Origin: DASPWW01 sp963803425
Lineage (GTDB): Bacteria; Actinomycetota; Thermoleophilia; Solirubrobacterales; 70-9
Length of the DNA: 64,000 nucleotides
Direction of reading: 5' to 3'
Assembly (NCBI GenBank): GCA_963803425.1
Contig: CAWDMA010000001.1
Span: 434,001-498,000 of the forward strand
Position 1 is the first letter of the stretch. Each line of letters starts with the position of its first letter. Below are positions 32,713 to 42,472 of this stretch, in pieces. Both the position numbers and the translations under genes were made by a program. A model generated the notes under the pieces. It had not been told where the DNA came from. It was given only the letters and a program-made list of their open reading frames with translations, and did not search any database.

Positions 32713-33483
32713 ATGCCTCGAATCCGCCTCCTGATCGGCGCCGCGGCGCTGCTCGGGGCGTCCGTCGCCCCGGTTGCCTTCGGCAACAGCGACGATCGGA
32801 ACGCACGCGCGAGCGCCAGCGTCAAGAAGCAGGTGAGCAAGCTGAAGCGGCAGGTCGCGGAGCTGCAGCAGCAGGTGCAGGACGTCTCGAAGCAGACCGG
32901 GCCGCAGGGCCCAAAGGGCGAGCAGGGTCCGCCGGGGCCCGTGAGCTCGGCGGGCGGCGATCTGAACGGCACCTATCCGAACCCGACGATCGCCGCGGGC
33001 GCCGTCGGCAGCACCGAGATCGAGGACGGCTCCGTCGCCGGTGTCGACGTTGACGAATCGAGCCTCGCGACCGTGCCGACGGCCGGCGACGCTGGCACGC
33101 TCGACGGCCTCGACTCGTTCGTGTTCGAGCGCAAGACCAGGATCGCCTTCGGGGGCGCCCAGGGCAACGTGACCGGCGACCAGGTGATCCTGAGCGGCGG
33201 CTCTTCGACGAACACGTTCGACGTCCTCAACGACGGCGACGTCGACGAGTCGACCGAGGTCCGGATCCGCTCGACCGGCTCCGCGAGCCTGCACGTGAGC
33301 AGCCCGACGACCACCACGACGGTGAGCGGGAACACGACGTCCGGTCAGATAGACGCGTCCGCCGGCCTGGTGATCAACCCCGCGGTCAACGTCAGCATCG
33401 CGATGTTGCTCGACTGCCGGGTCGACAGGACGATCGCCAGCGACGCCGTGCTCTGCTTCGGGACCCGCTCCAGCGCTCCCTAG
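32713..33483 (+). CDS. Secreted collagen-like/coiled-coil stalk protein
   Basis: 256 residues from ATG 32713. A signal peptide (LLIGAAALLGASVAPVAFG) is followed by a coiled coil (SVKKQVSKLKRQVAELQQQV QDVSKQ) and a short collagen-like Gly-x-y run (TGPQGPKGEQGPPGP). Then come GGDLNGTYPNPTIAAGAVGS, VDVDESSLATVPTAGDAGTL and DGLDSFVFERK, shared with the protein at 12852-13715, and a ~110-residue beta-rich head. Inserted between the cassette promoter and the 61-residue gene in copy 2 only; therefore probably under SARP-like control and displayed on the surface. Confidence 0.75.
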   Translation: MPRIRLLIGAAALLGASVAPVAFGNSDDRNARASASVKKQVSKLKRQVAELQQQVQDVSKQTGPQGPKGEQGPPGPVSSAGGDLNGTYPNPTIAAGAVGSTEIEDGSVAGVDVDESSLATVPTAGDAGTLDGLDSFVFERKTRIAFGGAQGNVTGDQVILSGGSSTNTFDVLNDGDVDESTEVRIRSTGSASLHVSSPTTTTTVSGNTTSGQIDASAGLVINPAVNVSIAMLLDCRVDRTIASDAVLCFGTRSSAP

Positions 33484-33499
33484 AGACGCTCTTCGCTCG

Positions 33500-33685
33500 G
33501 TGGCGCCGACCCGGAACAGCTTCATCGTGTTGGTGCACCAGCCGGGCGGCCCAGCGATCGTCGAGGAGGTGCGCACCGGCCGCAAGGCGCAGCTCAGCTC
33601 GCTGAGCGACGCCGGAGCCCAGATCGAGCGGTGGCTGCGGGAGCCGAGGCTGACCGCGGCCGACTCGATCGCGGAGCGACGGTGA
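33500..33685 (+). CDS. 61-residue cassette protein, copy 2
   Basis: 61 residues from GTG 33500: VAPTRNSFIVLVHQPGGPAI, VEEVRTGRKAQLSSLSDAGA, QIERWLREPRLTAADSIAER R. Same hairpin-plus-helix plan as 19459-19644; the GGPAIVEEVRTGRKA and DAGAQIE-WLREP blocks are invariant. Follows the stalk gene by 16 bases and overlaps the protease start (GTGA). No signal peptide. Confidence 0.7.
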   Translation: MAPTRNSFIVLVHQPGGPAIVEEVRTGRKAQLSSLSDAGAQIERWLREPRLTAADSIAERR

Positions 33686-36105
33686 GCGCCGCGCTCGCGC
33701 CCGCCCGGGTCGCGGCGGCGATCTCGTGCCTCGGCCTCGTGGTCGCGGGCTGGGCCGCCCCGCGCGCCCCCGCCGCCTTCCCGGGCCAGAACGCCAAGAT
33801 CGCGTTCGCGACCGACCGCGACGGCAACACCGAGATCTACACGATGAACCCCGACGGCTCGGCGCCGACGAACCTCTCGACGAACGCGGCCAGCGACTTC
33901 GGCCCCGCGTGGTCAGCCGACGGTCAACAGATTGCCTTTCAGAGTGGCCGCGACGGCAACCTCGAGGTGTACAAGATGAACGCGAACGGCTCGGGGCAGA
34001 CGAGATTGACGACGGATTCGGCCATCGACCGGGACGCAGCCTGGTCACCCGACGGCCAGCAGATTGCCTTTGACACCACCCGCGACGGCAACTCCGAGAT
34101 CTTCGTGATGAACGCGGACGGCTCGGGGCAGACGAACCTGACGACGAGCGCGGCCACCGACTTCCGCCCCGCCTGGTCACCGGACGGCCAGCAAATCGCC
34201 TTTGACAGCGCCGGCGAGATCGCGGTGATGAACGCGGACGGCACGGGGCAGACAAGCCTGACGACCAACGCGGCCCCCGACTCCGACCCCGCCTGGTCCC
34301 CCGACGGGACCAAGCTCGCGTTCACCAGCAGCCGCGACGGCAACTCCGAGATCTACACGATGAACGCCGACGGCACGGGGCAGGTGAACCGGACGATGAA
34401 CGCGGCGAACGGCACGCAGGGGATCGACCGCACCCCCGCGTGGTCACCGGACGGTCAGCGGATCGCCTTTGAGAGCTGGCGCGACTTCAACGCCGAGATC
34501 TACGTCATGAACGCGGACGGCTCCGGGCAGACGAACCTTACGAACGACACGGCCAGCGACTTCGACGCCGACTGGCAACCGCTGATGGAAGACACCGACG
34601 GCGACGCCCTCCCCGACGACTGGGAGGAGAACGGCGTCGACGTCGACGACGACGGCACCCCCGACCTCGACCTGCCGGCGATGGGCGCCGACCCCGACCA
34701 CAAGGACATCTTCATCGAGGTCGACTTCATGGCCGGCCACCGGATCGACGACGCGCAGATCGACGCTGTGGTCGACGCCTTCGAGAACGCCCCGGTCACC
34801 AACCCAGACGGCAACGCGGGGATCACCCTGCACGTCGACAACGGGCCCGGCTCGACGATGGACCCCGTCTCGGGGTCGACCTGGGGGGGTCTCTCCGACC
34901 AGGACACGCTCACCCACCAGAACGTGCTCGGCAGCGACTTCATGGCTGGAAACCCGCCCCAGGCCCGCTACGACTGGAGCGAGTTCGAGTCGATCCGCCA
35001 GACGAAGCTGCTCGCGATCCGCCGCCCCGCCTTCCACTACGTGATCGCCGCCCACAGCGGCCCCAGCCAGCGCTTCGCCGGGATCTCCCGCGGTGTGAGC
35101 GGAGGCGCGGCCGACTTCGTGATCGCGATGCACGAGAACTGCTCCGGTGCGACGCCGCCGCTCGGCACCGAGTGCGCCAGCATCGATCCCGAGTACACGG
35201 CGTCCACCTTCATGCACGAGTTCGGCCACAACCTCGGGCTCCGCCACGGTGGTACCGACGAGGACGCCTACAAGCCGAACTACCTGTCGGTGATGAACTA
35301 CAACTTCGACTGGGGGCTGATCGTGTTCGACGGCGTCACCCCCACGAGCACGAAGTTCGAGCTCGACTACTCGCGCTACGACCTGTCGCTGAACGAGAAC
35401 GCGCTCGACGAGAAGGTCGGCTTCGGGATCGATTCCGGGGACCTGAGCGCGTTCAAGACGATCTTCACCTGCCCCGACGGAACGACGCAATACACGATCC
35501 CGCTCACCACCACCAACGTCGACTGGAACTGCGACCGGCGCATCTCCCCCGGCGCCGTCTCCTCCGACGCCAGCGGTGACGGCACCATCAGCCAGCTCAG
35601 CGGCCCGATCGACTGGAACCGGCTGGTTTACTCGGGCGGCGGGATCGGGGCCCTGAACCAGCCTGCCGGCGCGGACGACACCGCGATCGACGAGCCGACG
35701 CCCGCAGAGCTGTATGAGAGCCGCGACCTGCTCGAGCACGGATCCCCGCCGCCGATCGACCCGCCGGCGAAACCGCCGGCCAAGCCGCCGGCGAAGCCGA
35801 AACCCCGCAACGAGTTCAGCTTCGGGACGGCGAAGCGGAACCGGCGCAAGGGCACGGCGCTGCTGACGGTGAGCGTCCCCGGCCCGGGGTCCCTCGAGCT
35901 CACGCAGAGCAAGAAGGTGAAGGGCGACCAGGCGCGCGCCGAGGCCGCGGGCGACGCGATGCTGGTCGTGAAGCCGAAGGGCAAGGCGAAGCGCAAGCTC
36001 AACCAGCGGGGCAAGGTCAAGGTGGGCGCCGAGGTCACCTACACCCCAGACGGCGGCGAGCCGAACACGGCTGCGACGAGCGTGAAGCTCGTCAGGAAGC
36101 GCTGA
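33682..36105 (+). CDS. Secreted PD40 beta-propeller / metzincin protease, copy 2
   Basis: 807 residues from GTG 33682. Signal peptide (ISCLGLVVAGWAAPRAPAAF), six PD40 blades (the fourth shortened, the fifth with a five-residue insert), Ca-binding DTDGDALPDDWEENGVDVDD, then HEFGHNLGLRH (H512, E513, H516, H522) and YLSVMNYNF, and the C-terminal NEFSFGTAKRNRRKGTALLT domain after a Pro/Lys linker. About 75-80% identical to copy 1, with the protease part most conserved and the propeller surface most varied, as expected if the propeller recognises targets. Last gene of the cassette. Confidence 0.8.
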   Translation: MSAALAPARVAAAISCLGLVVAGWAAPRAPAAFPGQNAKIAFATDRDGNTEIYTMNPDGSAPTNLSTNAASDFGPAWSADGQQIAFQSGRDGNLEVYKMNANGSGQTRLTTDSAIDRDAAWSPDGQQIAFDTTRDGNSEIFVMNADGSGQTNLTTSAATDFRPAWSPDGQQIAFDSAGEIAVMNADGTGQTSLTTNAAPDSDPAWSPDGTKLAFTSSRDGNSEIYTMNADGTGQVNRTMNAANGTQGIDRTPAWSPDGQRIAFESWRDFNAEIYVMNADGSGQTNLTNDTASDFDADWQPLMEDTDGDALPDDWEENGVDVDDDGTPDLDLPAMGADPDHKDIFIEVDFMAGHRIDDAQIDAVVDAFENAPVTNPDGNAGITLHVDNGPGSTMDPVSGSTWGGLSDQDTLTHQNVLGSDFMAGNPPQARYDWSEFESIRQTKLLAIRRPAFHYVIAAHSGPSQRFAGISRGVSGGAADFVIAMHENCSGATPPLGTECASIDPEYTASTFMHEFGHNLGLRHGGTDEDAYKPNYLSVMNYNFDWGLIVFDGVTPTSTKFELDYSRYDLSLNENALDEKVGFGIDSGDLSAFKTIFTCPDGTTQYTIPLTTTNVDWNCDRRISPGAVSSDASGDGTISQLSGPIDWNRLVYSGGGIGALNQPAGADDTAIDEPTPAELYESRDLLEHGSPPPIDPPAKPPAKPPAKPKPRNEFSFGTAKRNRRKGTALLTVSVPGPGSLELTQSKKVKGDQARAEAAGDAMLVVKPKGKAKRKLNQRGKVKVGAEVTYTPDGGEPNTAATSVKLVRKR

Positions 36106-36112
36106 GCGTCGC

Positions 36113-36985
36113 CTACTTCGGCTGCGGGAACTGGGTGCGGATGAACGCGTCCCAGGCGCGGTCGGGGAGCAGCCGGCGCTGGCCGATCGCCAGGCGCGCC
36201 GACGCGGTGACCTTGTAGCGGGGGCGCGGGCGGCGCGAGCTGATCGCGCGCTCGATCGTCTTCGCGACGGTCTCGGGCCCGCCGCCGAGCCGCGCCATCG
36301 GTCCCTCGTAGACCCCGGCCGTGGCCGCGCCGACCGCGGCGTTGAAGTCCGCGTAGGGGTCGTCGGCCCTCGCCGGGTCACGCGCGCGGCGTCGGGATCG
36401 AGCCGCCGCGGTCTCGCCGAAGTTCGTCGTGATCAGGCCCGGCTCGATCAGGACCACGTCGACGCCGAAGCCGCGCGACCTCCCAGCGCAGCGCGTCGGA
36501 GATCGCCTCGACCGCGTACTTGGTGGCGTGGTAGGCGCCGCCGCCCGGAAACGTGAGCCTCCCGCCCATCGAGCCGATGTTCACGATCCGCCCGCGCCGG
36601 CGGCGCGCATCTTCGGCAGCACGAGCTGGCACATCCGCACGAGCCCGAAGACGTTGGTCTCGAACTGCGCGCGCAGGCGTCTCCATCGGGAGCGTCTCGA
36701 GCGCGCCGCGACTGGCTGTAGCCGGCGTTGTTGACGAGCGCGCCGACGGCGCCCTCGGCCTCCTCGACGGCGGCGACGCGGCCGCGCATCGAGGCCTCGT
36801 CGTTGACGTCGAGCGCGAGCAGCTTGCAGCCGCGCTCGGCGAGGTCGGCGATCGACTCGGGCCGGCGCGCGGTCGCGTAGACGGTCCAGCCGCGGCCGGC
36901 GAGGTGCGCGCGCGGTCTCGCGCCCGATTCCCGACGAGCAGCCGGTGATCAGCACGGCTCCGGGGTCAGCGCTCATCCTCATCAC
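36113..36985 (-). CDS. Short-chain dehydrogenase/reductase (SDR), multiply frame-broken
   Basis: Pieces in changing frames give a full classical SDR of ~285 residues: AVLITGCSSGIGRETA (T-G-x3-G-I-G cofactor motif), GRGWTVYATARRPESIADLA, KLLALDVNDEASM, VGALVNNAGYSQS (N-N-A-G), QFETNVFGLVRMCQLVLPKM, GRIVNIGSMGGRLTFPGGGA, YHATKYAVEAISDALRWEVA (catalytic Y-x3-K) and VVLIEPGLITTNFGETAAAR. At least five frame changes occur between 36370 and 36930 although no motif is lost, which points to consensus error. NAD(P)-dependent oxidoreductase; substrate unknown. Divergent from the alcohol dehydrogenase at 37086. Confidence 0.65.
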
Positions 36986-37085
36986 TGGGCCAGCCTCACG
37001 GCGCGTCAGACGCCTGCACTGTCACTTGTCCGTTCGCGGCGAATCGACCGTCACGCTTGGCGTGCGTAGAGTGTCCCGCGAGCCG

Positions 37086-38121
37086 ATGCGAGCCGTCACC
37101 TTCCAGGCGCCGGGCGAGGTCCGGGTCGACGAGGTCCCCGACGCCGAGCTCGGCTCGCCGCCGACGAGGCGATCGTCCGGGTCGAGGCGAGCGGCGTCTG
37201 CGGCTCGGACCTCCACATCTACCACGGCCGCGTCGCGATCGAGCAGGGCTTCATCCTCGGCCACGAGTACGTCGGCACCGTCGTCGAGGTCGGCGACGAC
37301 GTACACGCGTCGCGCCGGGCGACCGCGTCTCGGCTGCCTACGGCACCGCCTGCGGCGAGTGCTTCTTCTGTCGCCGCGGCGACTTCCACAAGTGCGACCA
37401 CGCGCGGGTCTTCGGCCACGGCAAGACGCTCGGCGTCGCTGCAGGGCGCGCAGGCGGAGCTGCTGCTCGTCCCGCAACGCCGACCTCACCCTGCGCAAGG
37501 TCCCCGAGGGGATGTCCGACGACGTCGCGCTGTTCGCCGGCGACGTGATGGGGACCGGCTATCACGCCGTCGTCGAGTGCGGGTCGGCACGGCGGCTGGT
37601 CGCGGTGCTCGGCCTCGGCCCGGTCGGCCTCTGCGCCGTCCAGGCGGCGCTCGCCGAGGGGGCCGCGGCGGTGGTCGCGATCGACACCGTCGCCGAGCGA
37701 CTCGAGCTGGCCGGTCGCTCGGCGCGACGCCGGTCCACCTCACCGAGGGGGACCCGCGCGCGGCGGTCAAGGAGCTCACCGAGGGCCGCGGGGCCGACGC
37801 GACGATCGACGCCGTCGGCCACCCCGACGCGCTCGAGCTCGCCTGCCGGCTGACGCGCAAGGCGGGGACGGTGTCGGCGACCGGCGTCTACGCCGAGCGC
37901 ATGCGAGGTCCACATGGGGATCGTCTGGATCAAGGCGCTGACGCTGCAAGAGCGGGCACGCGAACGTGATCAAGCACGTCGACCCGGTGCTCGACGGCTC
38001 GTCCTCGGGCGCGCTCGATCCGGCGCCGCTGGTCACCCACCACATGAAGCTCGACGACGCCGCCGAGGCCTATGACGTCTACGACCGCCGCGAGGCGCTG
38101 AAGATCGTCCTGGCGCCGTGA
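37086..38121 (+). CDS. Zinc-dependent alcohol dehydrogenase (MDR family), frame-broken
   Basis: Starts MRAVTFQAPGEVRVDEVPDA and can be followed across about six frame changes: EASGVCGSDLHIYHGR (catalytic-zinc Cys), ILGHEYVGTVVEVGDD (His-Glu), CGECFFCRRGDFHKC (structural-zinc cysteines), GLGPVGLCAVQAALAEGAAA (Rossmann G-x-G-x2-G), GADATIDAVGHPDALELACR and HMKLDDAAEAYDVYDRREAL before the stop at 38119-38121. ~345 residues, a normal length. All conserved residues are present, so the enzyme is probably intact in the organism. NAD-linked alcohol/threonine-type dehydrogenase or formaldehyde dehydrogenase-like. Confidence 0.7.
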
Positions 38122-38154
38122 CGAAGTGCGGCCGCGCCTGACCGGCCGCTCCCC

Positions 38155-38292
38155 ATGGACATCCTGATCCTGCTCGCGGCGGGCGTGCTGTTCCTGCTCG
38201 CGAAAACCTGCCGCGCCTCGAGCGGGACCGGCGGATCCGCGCGTGGGGGGGGTTGCAAACATCCGCGCGGCCCGTTTGTTGCGGCAGTGTGA
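38155..38292 (+). CDS. Possible small hydrophobic peptide
   Basis: 45 codons beginning MDILILLAAGVLFLLAKTCR, one membrane helix and then a Gly-rich tail, 33 bases after the dehydrogenase stop. No ribosome site and an unstable G8 run inside. Listed only because of the clear hydrophobic helix; it may be chance. Confidence 0.2.
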   Translation: MDILILLAAGVLFLLAKTCRASSGTGGSARGGGCKHPRGPFVAAV

Positions 38293-38359
38293 AGCGACGC
38301 GACGCGCGCGTCTCTGTGCCACAGATCGGCCGCCGGAATCCGACCAACGGTCGAGTCGC

Positions 38360-39371
<1,012 letters not shown>

Positions 39372-39375
<4 letters not shown>

Positions 39376-40404
39376 CCCCCGGCAGCCGCCAGCCCGATCC
39401 GATCGCCGACCTGGCGCAGGGAGCTTTTTTGATCCGGCTCCAGCCAGCACCGATCGACGTGGCCCGTCGTACCGGCGCGCGCTCGAGCGGCGGCGGCTCG
39501 AGGCACCTCTCGAAGGCGTGCGGGCAGCGGGGCCGGAAGTGGCATCCGGGCGGCGGCGCCAGCAGCGAGGGCGGCTGCCCGGCTGATGTGCGCGAGCGAC
39601 GCCTGGTGCGGACGGTCGACGCGGGTCAGCGACCCGAGCAGGCCCCACGTGTAGGGGTGCTGGGGGTCGTAGAACACGTCGTCGAGCGTGCCCGCCTCGA
39701 CGACCCTGCCCGCGTACATCACCATCACCCGGTCGGCGATCTCGGCGACCACCCCGAGGTCGTGGGTGATCAGGACCACGGCAAGGCGCCGGTCGCGATT
39801 CAGGGCCTCGATCAGGCGCAGGATCTGGGCCTGGATCGTGACGTCGAGCGCCGTCGTCGGCTCGTCGGCGATCAGCACCGACGGCTGCAGCGACAGCGCC
39901 ATCGCGATCATCGCCCGCTGGCGCATCCCGCCCGAGAACTCGTGCGGGTAGGCGCGCGCCCGCCGCTCCGGGTCAGGGATCCCGACCGAGCCGAGCAGCT
40001 CGACCGCCCGGTCGCTCGGCCTCGTGCTTGGAGACTCGTCGGTGTGGGCGAGCATCTGCTCGGCGATCTGGTCGCCGACCGGTACACGGGATTCAGCGAG
40101 GACATCGGGTCCTGGAAGACCATCGCGATCTCCTCGCCCCGGACCCGCTGCAGCTCCGCGTCCGCGAGCCTTCAGCAGCTCCGCTCCCCGGTAGCGGACA
40201 GAGCCCTCGATCGCGGCGTTGCGGCGACCGGGTCAGTCCGATCAGGGTCTGCGCGGTGACGCTCTTCCCGCAGCCGGACTCGCCGACGATCGCCAGCACC
40301 TCGCCCTCCGGGCGTCGAACGAGACGCCGTCGACCGCGCGGAGGACGCCGTCCTCGGTCGTGAACCTGACGCCGCAGGTCTTCCACCTCGAGCAGCGGCG
40401 CCAT
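39372..40404 (-). CDS. dppD: Dipeptide/oligopeptide ABC transporter ATPase (DppD/OppD type), frame-broken
   Basis: ATG 40404 (MAPLLEVEDLR). GEVLAIVGESGCGKSVTAQT (Walker A), VFQDPMSSLNPVYR (Q-loop), YPHEFSGGMRQRAMIAMALS (signature), VLIADEPTTALDVTIQAQIL (Walker B), LITHDLGVVAEIADRVMVMY (H-loop) and DPQHPYTWGLLGSLTRVDRP. About 340 residues. Frame breaks at about 40370-40190, near 40050 and again near 39560, where the C-terminal Cys-rich/peptide-transporter tail is garbled. Pairs with DppF as the ATPase dimer. Confidence 0.75.
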
Positions 40405-40412
40405 GCGGTGCG

Positions 40413-41361
40413 TCACGCGAGCCGGATCCTGGGGTCGAGGTAGGCGTACAGCGATGTCGACCACCGTGTTGAAGAAGACGATGAAGAAGGCCCCGAACAG
40501 CGTCACGCCCATCAGCGGCGGGAGGTCGAGGTTCCCGATCGCCTCGCCTGCGTACAGGCCGACGCCGTGAAGGCTGAACACGGTCTCCGTGAGGATCGCG
40601 GCGCCGCCGATCACGGCGCCGAAGTCGAGCCCGAACAGCGTGATGATCGGGATCAGCGAGTTGCGAAGCACGTGGTGGACGCGGACCCGGCGCTCACTCA
40701 GCCCCTTCGCGCGCGCCGTCCTCACGTAGTCCTCGTCCATCACGTCGAGCATGTTGGAGCGCAGCAGCCGGCTGTAGAAGCCGATGTACAGGACCGCGAG
40801 CGTCACCCACGGGAGGATCAGGTGCGCCGCCCACTGGAACGGATCCTCGGTCAGCCCGACGTAGTCCCCGGTCGGGAACAGCGGCACCTTGAAGGTGAGG
40901 TAGTAGAGCAGCATCGCGGCGAGCCAGAACACGGGCATCGAGATCCCGATCAGCGCCAGGATCGTCAGCGCCCGGTCGGTGAACCGGCCGGCCTTCACCG
41001 CGCTCAGGTAGCCGAACAGGATCGCGAACGCCATCCACAGCACGGCCGCGCCGATCGACAGCGACAGGGTCACCGGGAGGCCCTTCAGGATCTGCTGGTC
41101 GACGTTCAGCTGCGAGTCGTACGAGATCAGCGTCCCCGTGAACACCTTCTCCATCATGTCCACGTACTGGGTGGGGAGGGGGTCGTCGAAGCCCCAGTCC
41201 TCGTTGATCTGCTTGATCAGCTCGGGGGTCGCGTTCTTCCCCGCGATCCGCTTCGCCGGGTCGGAGTTGGGGATCACGTTGAAGATCACGAACACGAGCA
41301 CGGAGATCGCGAACAGGACCGCCACCATCCCGATCACTCGTCGCACGATGAACCGCGGCAT
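40413..41361 (-). CDS. dppB: Dipeptide ABC transporter permease (DppB type)
   Basis: ATG 41361, MPRFIVRRVIGMVAVLFAIS: the canonical DppB opening, then RIAGKNATPELIKQINEDWG and FTGTLISYDSQLNVDQQI. The permease core LPVTLSLSIGAAVLWMAFAI ends with the EAA-like loop YVRTARAKGLSERRVRVHHV. One base change of frame near 40455 converts the natural end (VVDI-YAYLDPRIRLA, stop 40413-40415) into a read-through toward the ATPase. About 316 residues with six helices. Start overlaps the DppC stop (TGATG). Confidence 0.8.
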
Positions 41362-42431
41362 CAGTGCTCGATCCTGACCCGCGCCTTGGGATCGAGCGCG
41401 TCGCGGAGGCCGTCGCCGAACACGTTCAGCGAAAGCACGGTGAGCACGATCATCAGCCCGGGGATGATCGTCAGGTGGGGGGCGCTGTAGATCAGCTCGT
41501 AGCCGTCCGCGACCATCGTCCCCCATGATGCGTTCGGCGCCTTCACGCCGGCGCCGAGGAAGGTGAGCGCCGACTCCAGCAGCATGTTGTTGGCGATGTT
41601 GAGCGTGAAGAACACGATCACGGTCGACCACAGGTTCGGGAGCAGCTCGGTGAGCATGATCCGGATCGGCCCCTTGCCCTGCGCGACCGCCGCCTCGACG
41701 AACTCCTTCTCGCGCAGGGCGAGCACCTCGCCCCTGATCGGTCGGGCCATGTACGGCACGTACACGAACCCGATGATCAGGATCGGGATCCACAGCGAGT
41801 CGGCAGGGATCACGAGCGGGCCGATCTTCAGGCCTCCGAAGGCGAGCGCGGTGCCGAGCGCGATCCCGAGCAGCAGCACCGGGAAGGCCCAGATCACGTC
41901 CATCGAGCGCGACAGCACGGAGTCGACCCAGCCGCGGTGGTACCCGGCCAGCAGCCCGACGAGGATCGCGAGGATCGTGGTCACGAACGCCGCCATCACC
42001 CCGATGTAGATCGACGTCCGCCCCCCGTACATCAGCCGCACCATTACGTCGCGCCCGTTGCCGTCGGCCCCGAGCAGGAACTCCCCGTGCAATCCCGGGC
42101 CGATCGGGGTGCCCTCGGGGCTGACCACGTCGGTGCGGGTGCCGCCGATCGTGATCTTCTGCGTGAGGTGGTTCGTGTTCGGCCCGGTGTGGGCGACGTG
42201 GTCGGCCCACAGCGGAGCGGCGAGGCAGAACAGGACGATCGCGACGAACAGGGCGCCGAACGCGAGCGCGACCCGGTTGCGGCGCAGCCGCCGCCACGCC
42301 AGGTACCACGGGCTGCGCCCCTCGATCGCCTCTCCGGGCGGCAGGGCCGGGTCGTGCGGCTGCCACGGCGTCCGGTCCGGAGCCGTCTCCGGAGCCTCGA
42401 GGGCGGCCCGGGCGTCCGCCTCAGACGCCAA
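41361..42431 (-). CDS. dppC: Dipeptide ABC transporter permease (DppC type)
   Basis: 356 residues. A cytoplasmic N-terminal tail to about residue 38 is followed by SPWYLAWRRLRRNRVALAFG and the first helix, a large periplasmic loop with HLLGTDxxGRD-like EFLLGADGNGRDVMVRLMYG (the OppC N-terminal motif), and the BPD permease core. Its EAA loop is EFVEAAVAQGKGPIRIMLTE, and SALTFLGAGVKAPNASWGTM is the family signature near the end. Fully in frame, unlike the ATPases downstream. Forms the membrane heterodimer with DppB. Confidence 0.9.
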   Translation of the reverse strand: MASEADARAALEAPETAPDRTPWQPHDPALPPGEAIEGRSPWYLAWRRLRRNRVALAFGALFVAIVLFCLAAPLWADHVAHTGPNTNHLTQKITIGGTRTDVVSPEGTPIGPGLHGEFLLGADGNGRDVMVRLMYGGRTSIYIGVMAAFVTTILAILVGLLAGYHRGWVDSVLSRSMDVIWAFPVLLLGIALGTALAFGGLKIGPLVIPADSLWIPILIIGFVYVPYMARPIRGEVLALREKEFVEAAVAQGKGPIRIMLTELLPNLWSTVIVFFTLNIANNMLLESALTFLGAGVKAPNASWGTMVADGYELIYSAPHLTIIPGLMIVLTVLSLNVFGDGLRDALDPKARVRIEH

Positions 42432-42472
42432 CTGCGCCGGCTCTCACGCCCCCGCCACGGGCACCTGCCCCG

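Noticed and set aside
34444..36381. 645-codon open frame antisense to the second propeller-protease
   Set aside because: Same reason as for copy 1; compositionally biased shadow running past the sense gene into the next one.
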